The position numbers and the translations under genes are program-made. From IMG/VR virus record IMGVR_UViG_3300024346_000523, positions 1-23,593 of that record: 23,593 bases of DNA; one strand, given 5' to 3'. Shown piece after piece: positions 8,497-14,248 of this stretch. Origin of the DNA: a virus. Numbering within the stretch: position 1 is the first letter of the stretch; every line of letters begins with the position of its first letter. The notes under the pieces are model-generated. The model made no database searches. It saw only the letters and a program-made list of their open reading frames with translations, and had not been told where the DNA came from.

Positions 8497-10566
8497 TTAT
8501 TGTAGTTGTGAGAGTAAAGAAGCTAATCCCGCACTGTTACGATTGAGAGCGTTCAGTACTTCAGCCCATAATAATTCCGAATCATTGCCTTGATCATTAA
8601 CGCCGCCTCTGGCTTCTTCGAGTTCGACACGCATCGCGCGAACTATTTGCTCTTGAATAGAACTATCCGTGATAGACATAATAATTTCACTAAGTTCGTT
8701 GGCAGCCACAGTGCGATTTTCGGGTGTAGCAAGCGCGCCTCCTCCCATACCCTCGACCAAAAGTTCTGGTATGTTAGTGATGTCATTAGCGGGGGCGCCG
8801 AAGCCGAAAAGAGCTTCTGGCGCTGCGTCTCGGGGCTGGTCTTGCTGGGCGTGTCCACCGTCATCGTTGTCCGGGACGGTGGTAACGGTGGTGGCGGCTG
8901 CGGCGGCAATCAGTTCATGAAATTTGGTGTTTACACGCAAGGTGATGTCACCCAAGCCGCCCATAGCATTAGCCAATGTTTGCATCCATCCGTTTTCAGA
9001 AGTTGCTGTATTGACTAAATCAGCATAAACACCTTCCAACGCGGCGTAATTGCTTGCTATACTACCAGCGGCTTCCATACTATCGACTGCTGTTGATATA
9101 GCACCTTGAATCACTGTAGACAACACACGGTTACCTTCCAATGTTTCCATCACCTGGGTTTGTGTGGCATCAGTTGCTAAACCCCTGTTTGCATCTGATA
9201 TATTATCTGATATTGACAGTAGATTAGCATACAAAGCAGTGCCTATCTCACTTCCCATAGCTACCATCTGTGTAAATGCAGGATCATTATCCAAAGTGGC
9301 TCTCATCTCTGTGGCATAGTCACCTATTATATCTGCTGCGTTTTCTTCATTTCGGACACGCCTTGCAAAATCTTCTATCATTGGACGTATTGAAGAAAAT
9401 TCCGCAGACAGCATTTGCTGCACTTGCGGATCCAGCATCGCAGTATTTGGATCTATTGCCAGACGACCAATTATTCCTCCTAGATCACCCAGGGAATTCT
9501 GTAAGAAAGAAACATCATTTCTTAGTTCCTCGGGAGCACCTACTATTGCACTCATTACTCTGTTTCTGGGATTAGTCATTCCCTCGTGAAGTTGTTCAAT
9601 AGCATCAGGAAGACTTATTTTCAAAACATTAGATAATTCCAACGCAGTATCCATGAAGTCTCGCATACCTGACTGCATCTGGCCAGTTGACATACCACTT
9701 AACTGCCCCAGTTGCCTTTGTACATCCAAATATCTCCCAGAAGCGTCTACAATCTCACCAAACTCTAAATTATAATCCGTTATCAGTTCTGGACGCATAC
9801 TATCTACAAAATTTGCAGTGGCTACAACTCCGTGTACTCCGACTGCTTCTGAAAAGTCGCGAGCCATACCAACCATATCGTCAAGAGCGAAATTTACGTT
9901 ATTTATCGCAAGAGCCATACTTGAAAAGGTACCATCTTCTGCAGAACGAACCCCTATCTGTGTAAATTCCCTACCAACGGCGACACGTTCCTCAACGCTG
10001 TCTTTAGTATAGTTAACAGCAACAGATCCAATACTAGCCAAGGTTGAAATGACTTGTCCGACACCAGCCAAGCCGCGCGCCAACATACCGCCGCCCTCTT
10101 GTATCCTTTCCTCACGTTCGGCTGCGAATTCCGGATCGGTTAATGCTCTCGTTCTATCTCGTTGCCAATCAGCAAGCGAACTGAAATGCTTTCCGAATTT
10201 ATCAGGTAACACATTTCCCATAATATTACTGAGTCTTGCAAATCCAGTATGTAAAGTCTTGTTTGTTTTATCTCGACTAATATTTCCCTTTAATACTGTT
10301 GCTGCCATCTGCGCATCATCTCTATTATTAGAAATGTTGTCTTGATTACGTTTCGCAGTCTCTTTTACATTATTCCGTAGGTTTGTTTTTTTTAGTTCAT
10401 TTACCGCATTAACAACACCATTGTCACTGTTTGCTGTACGAAGCAATTGTACCAGAGTACCAATATTGCCGCCTTGGGCTCTTGCTTCGGTAAGTAATCC
10501 CTGCAATGTTGTTTCGGATGCCCAAGGCGGCAAATTAGAACCCGTGATATAAACTTCTTCAGTCAT
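8497..10566 (-). CDS. Putative tail tape-measure protein (T4 gp29 analogue)
   Basis: A 689-residue protein, mostly helical. An Asn/Lys/Arg-rich N-terminal half is followed by a hydrophobic Gly/Ala/Val stretch at about residues 158-187 (GGGMLARGLAGVGQVISTLA). Long amphipathic helices come next, then an Ala/Thr/Pro/Asp linker around residues 550-592. Length, helix content, one hydrophobic patch and proximity to portal and baseplate genes are the usual traits of tape-measure proteins, which set tail length and exit first with the DNA. No sequence signature was recognised, so a different tail or neck role is possible. The start is ATG 10566, six bases after AAGGAG; a TTG directly before it is not needed. 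The linker DNA (8790-8915) is strikingly GC-rich. Confidence 0.55.
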   Translation of the reverse strand: MTEEVYITGSNLPPWASETTLQGLLTEARAQGGNIGTLVQLLRTANSDNGVVNAVNELKKTNLRNNVKETAKRNQDNISNNRDDAQMAATVLKGNISRDKTNKTLHTGFARLSNIMGNVLPDKFGKHFSSLADWQRDRTRALTDPEFAAEREERIQEGGGMLARGLAGVGQVISTLASIGSVAVNYTKDSVEERVAVGREFTQIGVRSAEDGTFSSMALAINNVNFALDDMVGMARDFSEAVGVHGVVATANFVDSMRPELITDYNLEFGEIVDASGRYLDVQRQLGQLSGMSTGQMQSGMRDFMDTALELSNVLKISLPDAIEQLHEGMTNPRNRVMSAIVGAPEELRNDVSFLQNSLGDLGGIIGRLAIDPNTAMLDPQVQQMLSAEFSSIRPMIEDFARRVRNEENAADIIGDYATEMRATLDNDPAFTQMVAMGSEIGTALYANLLSISDNISDANRGLATDATQTQVMETLEGNRVLSTVIQGAISTAVDSMEAAGSIASNYAALEGVYADLVNTATSENGWMQTLANAMGGLGDITLRVNTKFHELIAAAAATTVTTVPDNDDGGHAQQDQPRDAAPEALFGFGAPANDITNIPELLVEGMGGGALATPENRTVAANELSEIIMSITDSSIQEQIVRAMRVELEEARGGVNDQGNDSELLWAEVLNALNRNSAGLASLLSQLQ

Positions 10567-10576
10567 CAAAAACTCC

Positions 10577-10605
10577 TTGACTTTCTACTACGAATCAGTT
10601 ATAAT
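10577..10605 (+). promoter_or_regulatory. Sigma70-type promoter for the gp26-gp51-RNA-nuclease unit
   Basis: TTGACT (10577-10582) and TATAAT (10600-10605) are separated by 17 bases and point rightward. The predicted start, near 10612, leaves a leader of about 75 bases before gp26. Confidence 0.75.
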
Positions 10606-10638
10606 AAACTATGAATTTACCAAGATAAGTAAAGTAAT

Positions 10639-10666
10639 CACTATACTGTTTATGTGCATTATAGTG
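10639..10666. promoter_or_regulatory. Inverted repeat in the divergent intergenic region
   Basis: CACTATA (10639-10645) and TATAGTG (10660-10666) form a 7-bp inverted repeat with a 14-base spacer. It lies in the leader of gp26 and next to the leftward late box. It could be an operator or a leader hairpin, and nothing further can be said. Confidence 0.3.
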
Positions 10667-10674
10667 TATTTATC
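10667..10674 (-). promoter_or_regulatory. Late-type promoter box for the tape-measure gene
   Basis: The minus strand reads GATAAATA, about 100 bases upstream of the 10566 start. It is oriented leftward although it sits next to the gp26 ribosome site. Confidence 0.5.
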
Positions 10675-10685
10675 AGGAGAGACAA

Positions 10686-11552
10686 ATGTCATCTAAAAAC
10701 CCATTATCAAAACATTTTAGAAAACCAAAAATATATATGACTGTGCCCACGAAGGGTATATTTAATCCAGAGATTGAAACAAGTTTAGCAGGTGATATCG
10801 GCATTCTTTCAATGACTGCCATGGATGAACTTATTTTAAAAAATCCAGACGCATTATTGAATGGCGAAGCAGTAATCACAGTTATAGAAAGTTGTGTGCC
10901 TGCTATCAAAAATCCAAAAGAACTGGCAAGCATTGATGTCGAAGCATTGATCATTGCTATCAAATACGCAACATATGGCAGTGAGTTAACACATCATCAT
11001 ACGTGTAGTGAATGTGGTGCAATAAGTGATTATACGATTGACTTGAATTATATAATTAATCGTTTTCCAGAATATGACCATGAACCTATAATAGAACACG
11101 ATGGGGCTAAATTGCATATTCGTCCTCCCACTGTTGAAATCACAACAAAACGCGCATTGGTTGATCTTGAACAAACCAGTGTCATTCGCAAATTAAAAGA
11201 TATGATTGAAAATAGTACTGCGGATGAAACAACTGATACAGACATAGAAGTTTCAAAACGCTTTTTCGACTCTTATAAGAAAATAGCATCATACAACATT
11301 GATATTATTGCTAATCTGATTCGCTATGTTGAAATGGTTGATGACCAAGGCGAAAAGCAAATAGTTGATAATGTTGAACATATCAGAGAATTTATTTCTA
11401 ATTCTCCAAAGAATGTTGTAGATAAAATAACTGATATTCTGTTAAAAGAATTTGAACCAAACGAAGATTTATATATGTTTGAGTTTACTTGCCCAGAATG
11501 TAATCATACATCAAAAGTAAAAATGGATATGAATCCTATAAATTTTTCATAA
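10686..11552 (+). CDS. 26: Baseplate hub assembly protein, T4 gp26-like
   Basis: A 288-residue protein of the T4-type gp26 baseplate family. It has a typical N-terminus (MTVPTKGIF near residue 18), and two CxxC pairs, HHHTCSECGA (C107, C110) and FTCPECNHTS (C269, C272), that probably form one zinc site. The family is needed for assembly of the central baseplate hub. CAGGAGAG lies before ATG 10686, and the gene has a good sigma70-type promoter. It is followed within 5 bases by the gp51-like gene, the same order as T4 26-51. Confidence 0.85.
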   Translation: MSSKNPLSKHFRKPKIYMTVPTKGIFNPEIETSLAGDIGILSMTAMDELILKNPDALLNGEAVITVIESCVPAIKNPKELASIDVEALIIAIKYATYGSELTHHHTCSECGAISDYTIDLNYIINRFPEYDHEPIIEHDGAKLHIRPPTVEITTKRALVDLEQTSVIRKLKDMIENSTADETTDTDIEVSKRFFDSYKKIASYNIDIIANLIRYVEMVDDQGEKQIVDNVEHIREFISNSPKNVVDKITDILLKEFEPNEDLYMFEFTCPECNHTSKVKMDMNPINFS

Positions 11553-11557
11553 GCTGG

Positions 11558-11779
11558 TTGGCGCAAGCGAATCAGCAAGAAATTGTAGAAAAACAAAAAA
11601 AATATGAAAAAGAACTTGACACGACACAGAAGAATATGATAGACTTACTATGGCATATGAGGGGGGGAATAACAATTTCAGAAATTTATGAACTCCCTGT
11701 TGATATGTTTAAACACATAAATGAGTTTATTGCAACTCGGTACGAATTAAGTAAAAAAGCAAAAACCCCAATACTCTAA
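11558..11779 (+). CDS. 51: Baseplate hub assembly catalyst, T4 gp51-like
   Basis: A 73-residue protein with the family core LLWHMRGGITISEIYELP and a C-terminal stretch ending in TPIL, very like the short gp51-type proteins of T4-like phages. It follows gp26 directly, as in T4. gp51 is thought to act catalytically in hub assembly and is not known as a virion part. The frame begins with TTG 11558 and there is no closer ATG before the conserved core, so a TTG start is likely. In T4 the hub gene 27 follows; here a non-coding structured region follows instead. Confidence 0.75.
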   Translation: MAQANQQEIVEKQKKYEKELDTTQKNMIDLLWHMRGGITISEIYELPVDMFKHINEFIATRYELSKKAKTPIL

Positions 11780-11789
11780 TACAACACAC

Positions 11790-11833
11790 AATACTAATAC
11801 AATACTAATACAATACTAATACAATACTAATAC
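11790..11833. repeat. Four exact 11-bp tandem repeats upstream of the structured RNA
   Basis: The unit AATACTAATAC is present four times without a change, after a degenerate copy that overlaps the end of the gp51-like gene. Each unit junction contains TACAAT, a near match to a -10 box. The array may separate or help transcribe the RNA that begins just after it. Confidence 0.85.
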
Positions 11834-12144
11834 AATACCGACATAGCAGAACTGTTGATGGTGTAGGCCATCCGGGATTGAGATTGCCAGGGATAAACTC
11901 CTGATGCCGTCAGATGATGCAGGTGGGTCCTGCGACACTTCTCGTTAACTGCAACCTTTGATCCGTAATCAAAGAATATCCGTGTGCCTAGTCTCGCACG
12001 GATACCAGTGACTGGAACCAATGTGTACCAGTACCTTTTTCTAAAGTAGACGCCCCCCATCGGTCAAGTTTTAACTTGTGTCGCGGTGGAATAGATTAGG
12101 CGGGAAACAGAAATACCGATGATAGATTATTATAGTCCTATCAG

Positions 12145-12278
12145 CTTATAGCACCCACGCTTCATAACAGGTGTTATAAGTGCCGTTTCGTTGCAAAGCA
12201 AGCAATTGGAAAGCGTAGAGTTAAGGGGGGATAGCGAAACCGACCCCGCCAACTGGTGGCTAACTCAATGTTATGAAG
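12145..12278 (+). other. Pseudoknotted core of the structured RNA
   Basis: An 11-bp stem (CTTATAGCACC / GGTGTTATAAG, one G-U pair) presents a 14-base loop. Its last ten bases, CTTCATAACA, are exactly complementary to TGTTATGAAG at 12269-12278. Between them lies a three-way junction closed by GAGTTA (12218-12223) and TAACTC (12261-12266). A second possible tertiary pairing joins GTTTCG (12185-12190) to CGAAAC (12235-12240). Confidence 0.7.
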
Positions 12279-12475
12279 ACAATTCTCCCATGCGAAAATT
12301 AGTCAGTTTAAGCAAACATTTACTCTATGTAAATGTTTCTTAATTTAATTGTCCCGGCAACAGGGCAATTATGACTACAACCCTGCGAATGGGTTATAAT
12401 AATATGATATTAATCACAAATCATAATATACATTATATTCCTATGGATTCCTATGAATATATTAAATAAAAGAAA

Positions 12476-12529
12476 TGTAGATAAGATTTATGAGTGAGCG
12501 TAAGCGACATGAATAAATCGAAATCTACA
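12476..12529 (+). other. Long terminal hairpin of the structured RNA
   Basis: TGTAGAT pairs with ATCTACA, then GATTTAT with ATAAATC, each 7 bp. The internal purine-rich loop and the GC-GTAA-GC tip carry a GNRA-type tetraloop. The next hairpin, with a GATA loop, starts at the very next base. Confidence 0.7.
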
Positions 12530-12542
12530 GGAGCACCGATAG

Positions 12543-12734
12543 GTGTCTCCTTCCAGTATTGATCTAAATGACAATAATTGGAGTTACAATATTGATCTAA
12601 ATGACAATAATTGGAGTTACAATATTGATCTAAATGACAATAATTGGAGTTACAATATTGATCTAAATGACAATAATTGGAGTTACAATATTGATCTAAA
12701 TGATAAGTATTATGCAAGAGAAATGAAAGAGTAA
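12543..12734 (+). CDS. Doubtful small repeat ORF (11-residue repeats)
   Basis: A 63-codon frame begins with GTG 12543, nine bases after AGGAG. It encodes four exact copies of an 11-residue unit IDLNDNNWSYN plus a partial one, then KYYAREMKE. The repeat length of 33 bp keeps the frame open. The DNA copies are identical even at silent sites, and both the ribosome site and the start codon lie in the terminal hairpin of the RNA (12530-12550). It may therefore be an accidental frame through a DNA or RNA repeat, or a translationally masked small protein. Confidence 0.2.
   Translation: MSPSSIDLNDNNWSYNIDLNDNNWSYNIDLNDNNWSYNIDLNDNNWSYNIDLNDKYYAREMKE
12558..12703. repeat. 33-bp direct repeats, four exact copies plus 14 bases of a fifth
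   Basis: Units start at 12558, 12591, 12624, 12657 and 12690 (partial) and have no base differences. Each contains the near-palindromes CAATAATTG and, at the junctions, CAATATTG. An (AT)n tract at 12740-12756 follows. There are no spacers, so this is not a CRISPR array. The structure resembles an iteron array next to an AT-rich stretch, but no replication protein is seen. Confidence 0.95.
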
Positions 12735-12780
12735 TTGTTGATATATATATATATATTGTGTTTAAAATGAAAGAGTAATT
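12721..12780. repeat. 16-base direct repeat flanking an (AT)n tract
   Basis: AAATGAAAGAGTAATT occurs at 12721-12736 and again at 12765-12780, enclosing the alternating AT tract. The remaining sequence to 12912 is AT-rich, with one small hairpin (AGTTG / CAACT near 12800-12817) and no recognised gene. Confidence 0.85.
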
Positions 12781-12912
12781 CTGTTATATAGTAAAATGTA
12801 GTTGGCATAGATCAACTGAAATACCACTAGAAAAATACAGATTGATTAAAAAAAGATGATCAGTAAATATAATGACGATGAATTCTATGCAGTAATGAAG
12901 AGGTAATAACAT

Positions 12913-13458
12913 ATGCCAAGTAAAAGCAAAATCAAAGGATCAGCCTTTGAGAGGGAGATGGCAAAATTTCTTAGTGAAAAATATGACGAGAGTTTTGTTC
13001 GTGTACCTAACTCAGGTGCTTACATTGGTGGTAAAAATCAAAAAAGAACTGATGTATTATCCGAGGGGCAAATTAGAGCATTTAAGGGCGACATTATTCC
13101 ACCAGATGATTGGATTTATTTTAACTCCGAAGCAAAGTCATACGCAGATTTTCAGTTTCATGCGTTGATGACGCCAGGCTACATTCCTATTTTAGAATCT
13201 TGGATTAATCAAACTATGGAAGTTGCAGAAGAAAAAGACTTAAACATTCTGTTCATGAAATTCAATCGCAAAGGCAAGTATATTGGCTTTGAGAAAAAGA
13301 TTCTTGATCAAGGATTAGAAATGACAAATCACAACATTTATCAGAGTGAAAATCATGGTAAATGGGTGTTTGTCGGAGAAGAAGAATTTTGGGAAAAAGC
13401 AACAGAAGTTGTCCAGATTATTTCCACAGAGGGATATTACAATCAAGGCTATTACTGA
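12913..13458 (+). CDS. PD-(D/E)XK endonuclease, Holliday-junction-resolvase-like
   Basis: A 181-residue protein with the layout of Hjc-type or phage recombination nucleases. It has KGSAFEREMAKFL with Glu13, then VPNSGA, then GDI (Asp60), then SEAKSY (Glu73-x-Lys75), which together give a metal-binding PD-(D/E)XK site. The likely substrate is branched or recombining DNA. A homing or host-DNA-cutting role is also possible. It is the last gene of the rightward unit, 360 bases after the structured RNA, and converges directly on the next leftward gene (stop codons at 13456-13458 and 13459-13461 abut). AGAGG upstream of ATG 12913 is a moderate ribosome site. Confidence 0.65.
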   Translation: MPSKSKIKGSAFEREMAKFLSEKYDESFVRVPNSGAYIGGKNQKRTDVLSEGQIRAFKGDIIPPDDWIYFNSEAKSYADFQFHALMTPGYIPILESWINQTMEVAEEKDLNILFMKFNRKGKYIGFEKKILDQGLEMTNHNIYQSENHGKWVFVGEEEFWEKATEVVQIISTEGYYNQGYY

Positions 13459-13818
13459 TTATACAATAACAGATTTCTGTTTTTCATAACCAAACAAACA
13501 TTTGCCACATCCACGAATAAGATTAGCAAGCATTTGTGGATCTGTCTCCATCAACTCATTCAATGATTCTTCATCTACTGTTGATGTGAATGCCCAGATT
13601 TCTGGGTTACGTTGTTCATTAAATCGAGCGCGAAGTATCATTTTATTTAGTGGAACATTTACTGAAGGATGCTTTGCTTTATCATCACCTTGTAGAATTT
13701 TCCAAGTATGATCATCGCACTCTTTATCATATTTCTCTTTTTCTTCTGAAACATTGATAAGGCACTCAAATCCCAAACAATCAAACATCGTAAGAAATTG
13801 CGTTGCTTCATCTTCCAT
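13459..13818 (-). CDS. Hypothetical acidic protein, 119 residues
   Basis: Not recognised. It has four cysteines in two pairs, C14/C19 and C104/C107 (RGCGKC), plus C34, so a metal site is possible. There is no signal peptide or membrane segment. AAAGGAG lies before ATG 13818. Its own sigma70-type promoter, the best in the window, overlaps the end of the preceding gene. Such strong promoters in front of small unknown genes are common for early phage proteins that act on the host, but nothing in the protein shows a target. Confidence 0.75.
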   Translation of the reverse strand: MEDEATQFLTMFDCLGFECLINVSEEKEKYDKECDDHTWKILQGDDKAKHPSVNVPLNKMILRARFNEQRNPEIWAFTSTVDEESLNELMETDPQMLANLIRGCGKCLFGYEKQKSVIV

Positions 13819-13842
13819 GAATTTCTCCTTTGCTACACTATT

Positions 13843-13870
13843 AGTATAGCATTGATTCGAAAGATGTCAA
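13843..13870 (-). promoter_or_regulatory. Strong sigma70-type promoter for the 119-residue gene
   Basis: The minus strand carries TTGACA (13865-13870), 16 bases, then TATACT (13843-13848), with a TGC extended -10. The start codon is 25 bases beyond the -10 box. Confidence 0.8.
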
Positions 13871-14151
13871 GTTCTTTCGTCGGAAATAAATTCTACGATT
13901 TTAATCTGTAGTATATTTTTTGGATTGCGAGGATCAACCGGAGACATAAATGTATCTCTTTTTCCTGGAACACTTTTGAATCTAATATTGCCAAATCCAT
14001 ACAATATTATACCGACAAATTGTCTCGGTAGTTCTTGGACTGATAGAATAACAGATTTCTTTGGAGCAGGCTTTGTTTGCTCCAAAGTATCTGGATTGAT
14101 GGAATTAACCAACAATTTCACTTTTACTCCTGTCTTCAATTTTGGTAACAT
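13867..14151 (-). CDS. Hypothetical small basic protein, 94 residues
   Basis: Not recognised. It has a beta-rich pattern (VKVKLLVNSI, KKSVILSVQELP, FVGIILYGFGNIRFKSV) and a net positive charge, so it is perhaps a small barrel or nucleic-acid-binding fold. There is no clear ribosome site before ATG 14151. A late-type box lies about 90 bases upstream. The stop codon overlaps the promoter of the next gene. Confidence 0.6.
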   Translation of the reverse strand: MLPKLKTGVKVKLLVNSINPDTLEQTKPAPKKSVILSVQELPRQFVGIILYGFGNIRFKSVPGKRDTFMSPVDPRNPKNILQIKIVEFISDERT

Positions 14152-14240
14152 ATTATATCAATGAATTTATTACAGACTTTTATCATCTGTTAAAATGTCA
14201 TTCTCTCCATTTTATAACCCACAATAATCGTGGTTTATAA

Positions 14241-14248
14241 TATTTATG
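14241..14248 (-). promoter_or_regulatory. Late-type promoter box downstream of gp46
   Basis: The minus strand reads CATAAATA, directly after the gp46 stop codon and ahead of the 94-residue gene. An imperfect hairpin (12-base region around 14216-14239 with CCAC/GTGG) lies just behind it. Confidence 0.45.

Larger units (their letters stand above)
11838..12550 (+). ncRNA. Large structured non-coding RNA candidate (about 710 nt), family unknown
   Basis: No convincing reading frame spans this region, but it is packed with complementary helices. Main ones: 11857-11861/11868-11872; 11919-11923/11929-11933; 11956-11962/11968-11974; 11978-11986/11995-12003; 12011-12015/12028-12032; 12058-12064/12115-12121, enclosing 12065-12070/12073-12078; 12120-12125/12138-12143; 12145-12155/12170-12180; 12218-12223/12261-12266, enclosing two hairpins (GGGG 12225.../CCCC 12244-12247 and GCCA 12248-12251/TGGC 12257-12260); 12308-12323/12329-12343; 12379-12383/12391-12395; 12476-12491/12513-12529; and 12530-12537/12542-12550. 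The loop of the 12145-12180 hairpin (12160-12169) pairs perfectly over 10 bp with 12269-12278, a pseudoknot. Helices abut without gaps at 12247/12248, 12260/12261 and 12529/12530, as in folded RNAs. The strand is assumed from the neighbouring genes, which are all rightward. The size resembles giant phage-linked RNAs such as GOLLD or ROOL, but no match is claimed. The ends are approximate. Confidence 0.75.

Noticed and set aside
9276-9575. Rightward frames inside the tape-measure candidate
   Set aside because: They lie wholly within the 689-residue leftward gene and lack ribosome sites and recognisable domains.
11827-12060. Leftward 77-codon frame within the RNA region
   Set aside because: It has no ribosome site, runs against the direction of the surrounding unit and crosses several perfect hairpins. 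The composition is not protein-like.
11838-12360. Group I intron
   Set aside because: A TAGTCC-like string at 12134-12138 recalls the P7 3' strand, but no matching GACTA 5' strand precedes it. The pseudoknot topology is loop-to-downstream, not P3/P7, and the flanking sequence does not join two exon frames.
12476-12550. Group II intron domains V and VI
   Set aside because: The last two hairpins have a suggestive order, but the 12476-12529 hairpin lacks the catalytic AGC/CGC triad and the two-base bulge of domain V. No GUGYG 5' end or reverse transcriptase is present.
11838-12550. tRNA or tmRNA genes
   Set aside because: No T-loop (GTTCRANNC) with matching acceptor stem or CCA-adjacent structure could be found, and no tag reading frame.
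12558-12703. CRISPR array
   Set aside because: The repeats are directly adjacent with no spacers, and no cas genes are near.
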